Positions 27,730-36,816 of a stretch of 64,000 bases of DNA are shown one piece after another. Under the pieces are notes generated by a model. It was not told the origin of the DNA. It did no database searches and saw only the letters and a program-made list of their open reading frames with translations. Positions within the stretch are counted from its first letter, which is position 1, and each line of letters opens with the position of its first letter. Source of the DNA: EX4484-217-1 sp964496035 (lineage in GTDB: Archaea > Thermoproteota > Thermoprotei_A > EX4484-217-1); NCBI GenBank assembly GCA_964496035.1, contig CAZBXI010000002.1, positions 17,858 through 81,857 of the forward strand, written 5' to 3'. The translations under genes and the position numbers were made by a program.

Positions 27730-28051
27730 AGGACTACTTTTTGAACTTACAGTCCTTATTGCAATTTCTTCATTATTGTTGCGGACATTATACAGGGTAA
27801 ATATTGAGAATTTGCCTTTAACGGTAGAAGAGGTCCATATACTCTATGAGGATAAAATTGTTACCCTTGAAAACGCTGTTTTTCTGCATGTAAAGGAATT
27901 CTCTAAAAAGTATGCAATAAAAGCCATACAGAAAATAAGATTGTCTATGCTTTTAGCGAGACTGAGAAGCCTATCTAGAAGGAGAAGAGACTATGTTGTA
28001 ATCGGAAGAATATGTGAAAAAATCTATCACATGGTAAGTGAAAGGAAATGA
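27719..28051 (+). CDS. Small membrane-anchored protein in TGc/DUF58 operon
   Basis: About 110 residues. The N-terminal helix (GLLFELTVLIAISSLLL) anchors it, followed by a basic helical cytosolic part rich in Arg/Lys (RLRSLSRRRRDY). ATG 27719 overlaps the stop of the transglutaminase gene and has GGTGA 5 bases upstream; an earlier ATG at 27707 is possible. I do not recognise a family. In some archaeal TGc/MoxR operons a small membrane protein occupies this place. Confidence 0.68.
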   Translation: MITEGLLFELTVLIAISSLLLRTLYRVNIENLPLTVEEVHILYEDKIVTLENAVFLHVKEFSKKYAIKAIQKIRLSMLLARLRSLSRRRRDYVVIGRICEKIYHMVSERK

Positions 28052-29232
28052 TTTACGTCACTAGTAAAACGGTAGGTATAGTTTTAAGCTCAGTTATAGT
28101 TCTAGTTTTAACATTTATCCTATATCCTTCAATAATAGTTGCTATTTTACCTTCGACTATTCTGCTTTATCTATCAATATCCTTAACCATGTTCAAGCCC
28201 AAAATATCTGTAACATCGCGCATAACACCAAGCACTATAAATTTTGGGGAAATAGCTAATGTACGCGTTAAAATAAGAAGTCTTAAGAAAGTTTATGTTG
28301 AGATATATGATAATTTACCAAGTACTGTTGAAGTGGTCAAAGGAAAGCCGTGTTATAGAGGAAGGCTGAACAAGAATACTCGTATAGAATTCACGTATTC
28401 CGTAATACCTTTAACCCCTGGACTACATGAGTGGAAACCTCTCAGAGTCCATGTGAGAGATCCTTTAGGTTTATTTGAAGATGTTGTCCTCTTTGATATT
28501 CCAAGAAGACTTAGTGTTAAATTACCTAAAACCTATGTTAAGGTGCCTTCCAGAATATTCACTTATAGAACGCTTGGCGTTAGAGAATATTATGAACCAT
28601 TATTTGATAAGGTAAAGCCTTATGCACCTGGCGATAGCTTAAAAAGGATAGTATTTAGAAGCATCCTAATGCCCGGAGGTTTACGTGTTAAACGCTTTAC
28701 CAGCGAAGTACACGGTAAAATAATAAAGTCACAAGAATTAAGAGTAGTGCTTTTAATTAGCAGGGATTTTATACGTTTTTTCCATAAAGCATACGCTTTA
28801 GTCTTGTATGGTGTTTACAGGTTTTTCATTGAAAGCACTATGCTTGGTTGCTCTTTCAGCATAGCGTTTAATAATGTTCTAAAACAAGTAAAAAACTTTA
28901 ACGAGCTTCATCGGGCTCTGAGTATGTTCAACGGAATGCCTGATAAAGAGCTACTAGCTATGCTAATGAGGAACTTTAAGGGAATTATTATCGTAGACTA
29001 TTTAACGCTACTTAGATTCTATAGAAAGCTTCAAGAAATAGACACACCTATACTTGTTATTATGCCCATTCCTGATAATTACGAATTACTGGACGAGATC
29101 AAGGGATTAGGTGAAGTACTGAAGGAATTCAAGAAAAAGTACATGAGAGAGATCTCGGTGCTAAAGCTAAGAGAAGTACGGCTAATTTCACGCTCAATAG
29201 ACTTTGAAAAGTTTCTTGAGGAGATTCTATGA
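28048..29232 (+). CDS. DUF58 domain protein
   Basis: A 394-residue membrane-anchored protein with two N-terminal helices (residues about 10-50), a beta-rich Ig-like part, and a DUF58 core recognised by VREYYEPLFDKVKPYAPGD and the downstream IVFRSILMPGGLRVKRF, followed by a vWA-like alpha/beta region with GIIIVDYLT. DUF58 proteins partner MoxR ATPases, which are thought to remodel or chaperone them. The ATG overlaps the previous stop by four bases (ATGA). Confidence 0.85.
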   Translation: MIYVTSKTVGIVLSSVIVLVLTFILYPSIIVAILPSTILLYLSISLTMFKPKISVTSRITPSTINFGEIANVRVKIRSLKKVYVEIYDNLPSTVEVVKGKPCYRGRLNKNTRIEFTYSVIPLTPGLHEWKPLRVHVRDPLGLFEDVVLFDIPRRLSVKLPKTYVKVPSRIFTYRTLGVREYYEPLFDKVKPYAPGDSLKRIVFRSILMPGGLRVKRFTSEVHGKIIKSQELRVVLLISRDFIRFFHKAYALVLYGVYRFFIESTMLGCSFSIAFNNVLKQVKNFNELHRALSMFNGMPDKELLAMLMRNFKGIIIVDYLTLLRFYRKLQEIDTPILVIMPIPDNYELLDEIKGLGEVLKEFKKKYMREISVLKLREVRLISRSIDFEKFLEEIL

Positions 29233-29858
29233 GAGATCGTGTAAAAAACATGTCATACAATTATTTGTTACTTATCATTTCAGCCGTATTACCTGTGCTC
29301 TATATTACTGAAGTAATTACTGAAAATATGTTTCATAAACTATTATATGTAATATTTTTCACCTTATCATCTTATGCTGTGCTTCTTGAAAAATATAAGT
29401 TTCACATGCTAATGTTCTTCATAGGTGCTGTTCTCACATACGTTGGTATGCCTTTTCCCCTAATATTATCCTTATGGTTATTTTCCCTAGTATTTTCAAG
29501 AAAACCTTATGCCATAATATTAGGTGCTGGAGTAGCATACGTGATTATGCTCAAGTTGAAAACTCTTGGTCTTGAAAGTAGTTTAGCTCCATATAGCTCT
29601 ATTATATTAGATACGAGTTTGAACTATCTTGAACTATCACTTATTCTTCTAGGACTGATCTCCGTAATAGCCATAGCATTTATAGCTGATGTGAAACGTT
29701 TTGAAATCGGTAGTTTAGCTCAAATACTAGCTTTAGTAGTTATCGTAGAAGCAATATTGGTAGTTATCTCATGGGTAAATGTTTTAACGTCTGTGGTAAC
29801 TGTTTATGGTATTTCAACAATACTGTTTATTAGAGCTATTGAAAAGCATCGTACGTAA
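29229..29858 (+). CDS. Polytopic membrane protein at end of TGc/DUF58 operon
   Basis: A 209-residue hydrophobic protein with about seven predicted helices and short loops. It overlaps the DUF58 stop by four bases (ATGA), so it is part of the same operon. No motif is recognised. Its stop is 1 base from the convergent moxR gene stop. Confidence 0.7.
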   Translation: MRDRVKNMSYNYLLLIISAVLPVLYITEVITENMFHKLLYVIFFTLSSYAVLLEKYKFHMLMFFIGAVLTYVGMPFPLILSLWLFSLVFSRKPYAIILGAGVAYVIMLKLKTLGLESSLAPYSSIILDTSLNYLELSLILLGLISVIAIAFIADVKRFEIGSLAQILALVVIVEAILVVISWVNVLTSVVTVYGISTILFIRAIEKHRT

Positions 29859-29859
29859 T

Positions 29860-30822
29860 CTACCATGGAACTCTAATTTTCTTTAATATCTCTTCATTTA
29901 TTATATTTACTATCTTAGCGTAATTTTCCCTTGGCGTTCCATACCCTGCTACTCTGGGGTTAAGCCTTATTCTATGCCATAGAACATATGGTGCAAGATA
30001 CTTTACATCATCGGGTATAACGTATTTTCTCCCGCGTATTGCTGCAAGGGCTTTGGCTGTTCTTAAAAGGGTAACCGATGTTCTTGGCGAAACACCTAGC
30101 ACTATTTCAGGTATTTCTCTAGTTCTCTGAACAATTTCGACAATGTACTTCATAATTTTCCGTTCAATATGTACTTCTGAAGCTTCATTTATTGCCTTAA
30201 CTAAGTCATCTCTTGAAATTATAGGGCTTAACCTTGGTTCTAGACCTTTAAGTTCATGGTCTTTTGCAACAATAGCTAGTTCAACATCTAAACCAGGATA
30301 GTCTAGGTTTATAGCTAAACTGAACCGGTCAATTTGCGTTTCAGGTAGTGGAAACACGCCCTCGGTTTCCCATGGGTTTTCTGTGGCAATTATCATGAAG
30401 GGTTCAGGTAGGTTATAGGTGTCACCTTCTATGGTAACGCATCTTTCCTGCATAGCTTCTAATAGCGCGCTTTGGGTTTTAGGTGATGCTCTATTTATCT
30501 CATCAATTAAGACTATGTTCGCAAATATAGGGCCTAAAACAGTTCTTAATTCTCCTGTTTTAGGATCTACTATTTTCGCGCCGATTATGTCTGAAGGTAT
30601 CATGTCCGGGGTCATTTGTATTCTTTTAAATTTCAACCCTAGAACTTCGGCAAATAGCTTGGCCATCAGTGTTTTCGCTGTGCCTGGAGGGCCTTCGATG
30701 AGCATATGTCCTCTACTTAGGAGAGTTACCGTCATTAACTCTATTTCCCTTAACCTGTCTATAACATAGTCGCTAATAGTTCTTTGTATTTTTTCGAAAA
30801 TTTTCTGCGCTAAAGTAGTCAA
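29860..30822 (-). CDS. MoxR-family AAA+ ATPase
   Basis: A 320-residue MoxR ATPase. Walker A is GPPGTAKT, Walker B and following motif VLIDEINRASPKTQSALLEAMQE is split here as LIDEINRASP and SALLEAMQE, with the ATENPWE sensor 1 segment and the C-terminal VSPRTSVTLLRTAKA region. MoxR proteins serve the DUF58/TGc gene products. Here the gene lies opposite and convergent to that operon rather than inside it. The TTG start at 30822 lies 3 bases after the flavoprotein stop, so it is cotranscribed with that gene. Confidence 0.93.
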   Translation of the reverse strand: MTTLAQKIFEKIQRTISDYVIDRLREIELMTVTLLSRGHMLIEGPPGTAKTLMAKLFAEVLGLKFKRIQMTPDMIPSDIIGAKIVDPKTGELRTVLGPIFANIVLIDEINRASPKTQSALLEAMQERCVTIEGDTYNLPEPFMIIATENPWETEGVFPLPETQIDRFSLAINLDYPGLDVELAIVAKDHELKGLEPRLSPIISRDDLVKAINEASEVHIERKIMKYIVEIVQRTREIPEIVLGVSPRTSVTLLRTAKALAAIRGRKYVIPDDVKYLAPYVLWHRIRLNPRVAGYGTPRENYAKIVNIINEEILKKIRVPW

Positions 30823-30825
30823 CGT

Positions 30826-31545
30826 TTATTCCCGCATAAGTTTTGTTATTATTCTGCTTCTTTCCCTAAATACTTTCTCCTTATTCTCCTCAGCAACTCT
30901 CCTAATTTCACCTTTAATCTTAGAAATCCATTCTTTCAATCCTATATCAAACCATATGTCTTTAAATTCGCTAACAAGTTTAGCCATTAACGTAACAGAT
31001 CTACCTACATTAGCTGCTTCTAAGAGTGTTTCATTATCGTTTAAAACATCTCCTTGCACATTAAAGAAGGATAATGCAAATGGAGGTATTATGAAACCCA
31101 TGGAGTTTAGCGTAGCATACATTAGGGATATGAGCTGTATTTCACCACTATCGTTGCCTACAGCGATAATGCCTGCTACTTTACCTTCAACCCAGCTTCT
31201 ACCGCTAACGAAAATCATGTTTTCTAAAGCAGTTAATCTATCAATTACTCTTTTAATTATACTCGATGGAGAGTACCAGTATATTGGTGTTGCAAAAATT
31301 ACCCCATCAGCTTTAAGTATCTCGTCATATATTTTCCTCATATCATCGTCAATAACACAGGGGTATCTACATGCTAGAGGTTCATCAGATAAACATCCAA
31401 TGCAGTCTTTAATATCATACTCGTAAAGATTAATGATTTCTGTTGTTGCACCAAGTTTCTTTGCTGCTTCCAAGGCTATTTTCAGCAATTTGTAAGTATT
31501 ACCGTATGTTCTAGGCGATCCATTTAAACCCAAGATGTATACCAT
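30826..31545 (-). CDS. NADPH-dependent FMN reductase-like iron-sulfur flavoprotein
   Basis: A 239-residue flavodoxin-fold protein. LNGSPRTYGNT binds FMN phosphate, and ATPIYWYSPSS is the second FMN loop. The cysteine cluster in DCIGCLSDEPLACRYPC (C-x2-C-x7-C-x3-C) matches the iron-sulfur flavoprotein (Isf) type, which carries a [4Fe-4S] cluster in methanogens and other anaerobes. It probably reduces oxygen, peroxide or quinone-like acceptors. It precedes moxR closely, perhaps by chance of operon packing. Confidence 0.82.
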   Translation of the reverse strand: MVYILGLNGSPRTYGNTYKLLKIALEAAKKLGATTEIINLYEYDIKDCIGCLSDEPLACRYPCVIDDDMRKIYDEILKADGVIFATPIYWYSPSSIIKRVIDRLTALENMIFVSGRSWVEGKVAGIIAVGNDSGEIQLISLMYATLNSMGFIIPPFALSFFNVQGDVLNDNETLLEAANVGRSVTLMAKLVSEFKDIWFDIGLKEWISKIKGEIRRVAEENKEKVFRERSRIITKLMRE

Positions 31546-31586
31546 GGGTAATCACCCAAGACCATGCTATCTAGAAACCTACTCTG

Positions 31587-32339
31587 CTAAACAGTAAATA
31601 ATTTTCTAAAATTATTGTAAATAATTTTCTTGACATCCTCAACACTAAGCTTCTTTACCTTTGAAACATATTCTACGGTTTCCTTCACCATTAGCGGGTT
31701 AAGTTTCAAACCACGATAAATATAGGGCCCATCACTTTCAGTAAGTAGAAATTCTAAGTCCAAGTAATCTATGATCCTTCTATGCTTGTCTTGAATTGTG
31801 AAAGCAGGGTTTATTGAAATAAAGTAGCCTGAATATGTTATCTCATCTACGAGTTCTATGGGTCCTGTATACCAGTGGAAAACCGCTTTCTCAATATCGT
31901 ATTTTCTAAGAAGTTCTAGGACTTCGCTCCATGTATTTACTGCATGTATGTTTACAGTTAACTCATACTCTCGTGCTGCTTGAAGAAACTCCATGAAGAA
32001 TTCTCTTTGCCTATCTATTGTCTCAGGAACAAATTTTCTATCTAGACCTATTTCACCTAAACATTTAACATCGTATTTACCTATAAGGTTAATTACTTCC
32101 TTAACATGTTTTCTAGGAGTATTGCTCACCTCCCAAGGATGTATTCCAATACATGGTACGATGTTATTGAATTTAGAGGCCAAATTTAGTGTTTCAATAG
32201 AAGATTCAAGGTCGTCTGAAACTGCGGCAATAACAAGTACCTTCAAATATTCTACCATGTCGTTGATATCATACTCGTAAAGGTGGCAGTGCGAGTCTAC
32301 ATAAGGTATATTCAAAACCCACCCCTCATTGTCGCACAT
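31587..32339 (-). CDS. TatD-family metal-dependent hydrolase
   Basis: A 250-residue TIM-barrel hydrolase. The metal ligands of TatD proteins are visible in order: DSHCHLY (residues about 15-21), LGEIGLD, NIHAVN, FHWYTG and TESDGPY. TatD enzymes are 3'-5' DNA exonucleases/deoxyribonucleases. The ending region (VSKVKKLSVEDVKKIIYNN) is also typical. It stands alone between two divergently placed genes. Confidence 0.88.
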   Translation of the reverse strand: MCDNEGWVLNIPYVDSHCHLYEYDINDMVEYLKVLVIAAVSDDLESSIETLNLASKFNNIVPCIGIHPWEVSNTPRKHVKEVINLIGKYDVKCLGEIGLDRKFVPETIDRQREFFMEFLQAAREYELTVNIHAVNTWSEVLELLRKYDIEKAVFHWYTGPIELVDEITYSGYFISINPAFTIQDKHRRIIDYLDLEFLLTESDGPYIYRGLKLNPLMVKETVEYVSKVKKLSVEDVKKIIYNNFRKLFTV

Positions 32340-32440
32340 TATATGGACATGTTTCTCATGTTTATTTAAAATTATGTTAGGTACTTTTATTTTAAACTTT
32401 AAAAATACAGAAGTACGCTAATAGCGAGGATAAGGGCGTA

Positions 32441-33064
32441 ATGTTAGTAGCTATGGGGAGAGAAACTATGAAAGCATGTAGAGTCGCAATTTACGTAGGA
32501 CCTAAATGTGTGACATGTAAGGAGATGATTGAGGAAATATGTGGTGCAGATAATAGGCTGAATTTGGGATTAACTGTAGAAGTTATTGAAAAAGAGCATG
32601 AATATTTTAAGAAAACAAGAGCTCCTATGACTGTGTTTTTCGGCGTTTTTGATGGAAGACTAAGGTACGTCGGTTGGATGTGCTGCCATATGGTTAGGGT
32701 TATTGAGAAAAACTTAATAATGCTTGCTAAGTCAGTGAAAGCTAAAATACCTAAGGATTTACTGGAAACTCTTCGACAATTAAATAAATTGAATATTGAA
32801 ATGTTCACTTCACCTCTATGTCCTACAGGTTGTCCAGATATTGCTGAAGCATTAGCTAACATCGTTACTGCATGCAGTAATGTTTCCTGCACTGTTGTAG
32901 GAGCTATAGAAGCTCTAGATTTAATGGACGAACTTGGAATTTCAAAATTACCAACATTAATTTTAAATAACAAGCTGAAATGCTCTCCTAGAGGTAAATC
33001 TGTTAAAGATGCTTATAATAGTTTAAAGGAAATCATAGTTAAAAACTTGGATAAGATAAGATGA
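32441..33064 (+). CDS. Tandem thioredoxin-fold protein (PDO-like)
   Basis: About 200 residues with two thioredoxin-like halves. The first has GPKCVTCKEM, a C-x2-C active site, plus a further Cys pair in GWMCCHM. The second has SPLCPTGCPDI, where the spacing C-x3-C differs from the classical C-x2-C, and ends with KLPTLIL, the cis-Pro loop. The build resembles protein disulfide oxidoreductases (PDO) of thermophilic archaea, but the sequence is divergent. The exact start is uncertain among ATG 32441, 32453 and 32468. Confidence 0.65.
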   Translation: MLVAMGRETMKACRVAIYVGPKCVTCKEMIEEICGADNRLNLGLTVEVIEKEHEYFKKTRAPMTVFFGVFDGRLRYVGWMCCHMVRVIEKNLIMLAKSVKAKIPKDLLETLRQLNKLNIEMFTSPLCPTGCPDIAEALANIVTACSNVSCTVVGAIEALDLMDELGISKLPTLILNNKLKCSPRGKSVKDAYNSLKEIIVKNLDKIR

Positions 33065-33133
33065 TAATTTATTTAGCAAAGAAGTTAAATAGTATTCCAA
33101 CATCTTAAGCTTTTAGGTGAAAATTTTGCACCA

Positions 33134-34489
33134 ATGGAATTAAAACAGTTAAAATCTATACTTAACCCCGAACTTCTACCAAGTAAATGGTATAACATTG
33201 TTCCAGAACTTCCTGAACCCCCTCCACCACCTTTAGATCCGCAAACATTAAAGCCGATAAGTATTTCTAAGCTTGAAAGACTATTTGCGAAAGAGCTAAT
33301 TAGACAGGAAGTCTCTACTGAAATTTTCATAAAAATACCTGAGGAAATTAGAGAAGCGTATATTGAACTTAGCAGACCAACGCCGCTCTTTAGAGCTTAT
33401 AGGCTTGAGAAAGCGCTGAATACTCCAGCTAAAATATACTTTAAGTATGAAGGAGTCTTACCTACAGGAGCTCATAAGGTAAATACTGCAGTAGCTCAAG
33501 TATATTACAATAAGGTTCAAGGCATTGAAAGAGTTGTTACAGAAACTGGAGCTGGGCAGTGGGGTAGTGCGCTATCACTTGCAGGGGCAATATATGGTGT
33601 TAAAGTTAGGGTCTTCATGGTTAGAAGTAGTTATATGCAGAAACCTTACAGGAGAATTTTGATGGAAATCTACGGTGCAGAAGTGTTTCCAAGCCCAAGC
33701 ACAATAACTAGTGTTGGAAGAAAAATTCTAAAAGAGGACCCAGAACACCCAGGAAGTTTAGGTATAGCTATAAGTGAAGCTATAGAGGATGTTTTAAGGG
33801 ATGAGAAGAGCAGGTACTGTCTAGGTAGTGTTCTAAACCATGTGCTATTACACCAGACAATTATAGGTTTAGAAGCTAAAATGCAAATGGAGGAGCTTGG
33901 AGAATACCCTAACTACATTATTGGATGTGTTGGCGGTGGAAGTAATTTTGCAGGAATAGCTTACCCGTTTGTAAGGGACGTTTTAAAGGGTAAAAGTGTG
34001 ATAGAATTCGTAGCTGTTGAACCTAAAGCAGCACCAACAATGACTCGTGGAAAATACACATATGACTATGGAGATACAGGAGAATTAACACCACTGCTTA
34101 AAATGCACACCGTAGGCCATAAGTACAGGGTGCCTCCAATACATGCTGGAGGGTTAAGATATCATGGAGTAGCGCCGACAATAAGCATTCTAGTAAACCA
34201 TGGGATAGTAAAACCAATAGCCTATCATCAAAACGAAGTTTTTAGAGCGGCAGTTTTCTTCTCAAAACACGAAGGAATAGTTCCAGCGCCGGAATCAGCA
34301 CATGCGGTAAAAGCGGCAATAGATATTGCAAGAAACCTTAAGAAAAGCAACGAAAAGAAAGTGATACTATTCAACCTAAGCGGTCATGGACTACTAGATC
34401 TATCAGGTTATCAAGAATATCTTGAAGGAAAACTACCAGACTATGAACCTGAAAGAATAAACCTAATGTATCTGCCAAAGATACAGTGA
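33134..34489 (+). CDS. trpB: Tryptophan synthase beta chain, TrpB2 type
   Basis: A 451-residue TrpB2. The long N-terminal region with PEPPPPPLDPQT, the RPTPLFRAYRLEKAL block and the PLP lysine in PTGAHKVNTA distinguish it from TrpB1, and the ETGAGQWGSALSLAG and CVGGGSNFAG segments follow. TrpB2 condenses indole and serine without TrpA activation and may scavenge indole or act with distant TrpA. No other trp gene is in the window. Convergent with mpgS. Confidence 0.95.
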   Translation: MELKQLKSILNPELLPSKWYNIVPELPEPPPPPLDPQTLKPISISKLERLFAKELIRQEVSTEIFIKIPEEIREAYIELSRPTPLFRAYRLEKALNTPAKIYFKYEGVLPTGAHKVNTAVAQVYYNKVQGIERVVTETGAGQWGSALSLAGAIYGVKVRVFMVRSSYMQKPYRRILMEIYGAEVFPSPSTITSVGRKILKEDPEHPGSLGIAISEAIEDVLRDEKSRYCLGSVLNHVLLHQTIIGLEAKMQMEELGEYPNYIIGCVGGGSNFAGIAYPFVRDVLKGKSVIEFVAVEPKAAPTMTRGKYTYDYGDTGELTPLLKMHTVGHKYRVPPIHAGGLRYHGVAPTISILVNHGIVKPIAYHQNEVFRAAVFFSKHEGIVPAPESAHAVKAAIDIARNLKKSNEKKVILFNLSGHGLLDLSGYQEYLEGKLPDYEPERINLMYLPKIQ

Positions 34490-34523
34490 AGCTCTAACTT
34501 ATTTTTAACCTTTAATTTCATCA

Positions 34524-35708
34524 TCACGTTTCCGTAGCTATAAATGACTCAGCATGCTCTGCTAATGTTTCAAGCACTTTGCCCGCATCTATCTGGGCTA
34601 TGGGTGGTATAGTTCTTTGTTTTGGAGGTTCCTCTCCAGGTTTAAGTATTCCTCTCGTTACTAGCTCGTCAAGAATTTGTTCTTTTAACTCCTCATCACA
34701 TAATGGACTATGATATATTATTGATAATGATTTTAAAATCATTTCCTTAATGTGCTCTGTTCCTCTTTCTTCATGAACATGCGGGTTTCTTGGCTCAACC
34801 TGAAATACTTCAACACCTTTACTTATAACATCTTCATACTTTGTTTGTTTTAGGCCGCTAAACTGCTCAACTAAGTATATTAGTTCATATGGTTCTATAG
34901 CAAACCCTTCAGCAAATTCCATAACTTCAGCAAGCTTCATAGTCATTGCGTGGTCTCCTGAATTTCCTGTTTTAACTATATCTGTTTCGAAACGGGTTAA
35001 TCTCCCAAGTAGCATATTAATGTATTTGTTAGTTATCTCAGATACCCTACCTCTCCTTCTAAAGTAGAACCCTTTACCTACGAATTTTGTTTTATAAGGC
35101 CATCTAATTCTAACCATAGCGTATGGTGTTCTTGAAGCTAAGAATGTGGAAGCATATATTTTAGCATACTCATAAACAGCTCCTGGAATGTAGTTGTCAG
35201 AATCTATGAAACCTATAAATTCTTTACCTAAAGCCTTAGCCAATATTATACCTAAAACCATACCTTCCCCTTTACCATCTCTTACAACATCACCCTCTAA
35301 AATACTTGTGTAATTTACCTTCTTCAACGCGAGACCCCATGCTGGATCCTTCTGATGTATCATAATGAACGACCTTCTAGAGAACCTGTAGAAGTGAAGT
35401 ACAGTATCTACCTCTATTTGATAACGGTCAATAGGAGCTCTTGAAGAATTAGACACAATAATAACCAGTACGTCATGAGGTATACCGCTTAAAACACCTT
35501 CTAGGATATTTGGTTTTTCATTTTTAACTGGAAGAATTATCGCCATTCTACTTTCTACTTCCTTTATTTCATCAACGCTGAATCTTAACACGTGGAAGTC
35601 TTCACTTAAGCTTTTCATACTTCCACTATCCATTTCTATAACACGCTGCACATCGTGTATTCTTAAAGCGCCAAGTCTTTCAGAATATCGTGGAATTTCA
35701 ATTCTCAA
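34524..35708 (-). CDS. mpgS: Mannosyl-3-phosphoglycerate synthase
   Basis: A 394-residue GT55 enzyme. It transfers mannose from GDP-mannose to 3-phosphoglycerate, the first step to the compatible solute mannosylglycerate. Typical are the LPVKNEKPNILEGVLSGIPH block, SNSSR, HQKDPAWGLALKKV and the FIGFIDSDNYIPGAVYEY metal-binding segment. The solute is known from hyperthermophiles. The cognate phosphatase (MpgP) is not adjacent, unlike in Thermococcus and many others; no matching HAD gene is seen here. Confidence 0.93.
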   Translation of the reverse strand: MRIEIPRYSERLGALRIHDVQRVIEMDSGSMKSLSEDFHVLRFSVDEIKEVESRMAIILPVKNEKPNILEGVLSGIPHDVLVIIVSNSSRAPIDRYQIEVDTVLHFYRFSRRSFIMIHQKDPAWGLALKKVNYTSILEGDVVRDGKGEGMVLGIILAKALGKEFIGFIDSDNYIPGAVYEYAKIYASTFLASRTPYAMVRIRWPYKTKFVGKGFYFRRRGRVSEITNKYINMLLGRLTRFETDIVKTGNSGDHAMTMKLAEVMEFAEGFAIEPYELIYLVEQFSGLKQTKYEDVISKGVEVFQVEPRNPHVHEERGTEHIKEMILKSLSIIYHSPLCDEELKEQILDELVTRGILKPGEEPPKQRTIPPIAQIDAGKVLETLAEHAESFIATET

Positions 35709-35848
35709 TTAGACTCGCCTCAGATGTTTTGACTTCTTATGTCAAACTATGTGGTCTAAGTTTAATTTAACGTTTCCCGAAAAGTTAGATTTACATTTTA
35801 AGAAATAAATGTTTTAAATACAGAAGATTCTATGCTGTGGTGGCAATA

Positions 35849-36808
35849 TTGTACTTAGACATTGCCGTTAGAGGAGCTAAAAGTAGTTACTACGTTAGAA
35901 CAATAATTGACTGGCTATATGAAATTAAAGACATTATTGAAGATGAATATTCGGCTAAAGTGAAAATCCATCATGTTGAAGAACCTTCAGAAATACCTGA
36001 AGTATATGTTTGTGGAGAATTTGCTTTTTCAGGTTTACCGGATAATGAAGGAGAACTTATCGAAATTATAAAGTCTGTTGTTGAGAGAAAAATTATAAAG
36101 CAAGAGAATATCAACTTATGTTCTAAGAAGGAGAAGTATGGTGGTGAAAAACTGAAGGAAGAACATGTTTGCGGATATCATGATGCAGCAAGCCTGAATA
36201 GTACAAAAGACACGTCCTCCCTAGAAAAGATCGTTCATGATATTGAGAAAATGGTGATCGACACCTTAGGTTTTGAACCAGTTCATGGATTCCCGCACAT
36301 TGAGAGAGTTATGAAAATTGCTTTTAAACTCGCTGAAGACTTTAAAGAAGTAAATCCTTTAGTTCTTAAATTAGCTGTTCTGCTTCACGATATTGGCAGG
36401 GTTGAAGAGGAAACATTACGTAAACATCATGCTATTCTTAGTGCGGAGATGGCTAAGAAGCTTCTAGTACAGTATGGGTTCTCTCAAGAAATCATAGACA
36501 AAGTTGTTGACGCTATTCTAGCCCATAGTTTTACCTTAAAATATACACCTAAGACTATTGAAGGTAGAATTCTAAGCGATGCCGATAAGCTTGATGCCTT
36601 GGGTGCCGTTGGTATTATGAGAGTTTTTATGGAATCCGCTTACAGAGGTAGAACCTTGGAGGAAGCAATAAATCACTTCTATGAAAAGCTGTTTAAGCTA
36701 AAAGATCTCATGTGGACCGAAAAAGCTAAGAAAATGGCTGAGAAAAGATATAAGTTCATGGTTTACTTCCTAGACAGATTGGAGAAGGAAATAGAAGCAG
36801 AAGAGTAA
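35849..36808 (+). CDS. HD-domain metal-dependent phosphohydrolase with unusual N-terminal domain
   Basis: About 320 residues. The N-terminal 90 residues have an alpha/beta, thioredoxin-like look (AVRGAKSSYY... VYVCGEFAF), and a charged linker follows. Residues about 155-300 form the HD domain: HGFPHIERVM, LLHDIGRVEEE and DADKLDALG with conserved His/Asp ligands. HD proteins hydrolyse nucleotides or other phosphates. TTG 35849 has GGTGG 5 bases upstream; a GTG at 35837 is also in frame. Confidence 0.8.
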   Translation: MYLDIAVRGAKSSYYVRTIIDWLYEIKDIIEDEYSAKVKIHHVEEPSEIPEVYVCGEFAFSGLPDNEGELIEIIKSVVERKIIKQENINLCSKKEKYGGEKLKEEHVCGYHDAASLNSTKDTSSLEKIVHDIEKMVIDTLGFEPVHGFPHIERVMKIAFKLAEDFKEVNPLVLKLAVLLHDIGRVEEETLRKHHAILSAEMAKKLLVQYGFSQEIIDKVVDAILAHSFTLKYTPKTIEGRILSDADKLDALGAVGIMRVFMESAYRGRTLEEAINHFYEKLFKLKDLMWTEKAKKMAEKRYKFMVYFLDRLEKEIEAEE

Positions 36809-36816
36809 GATTAGAA

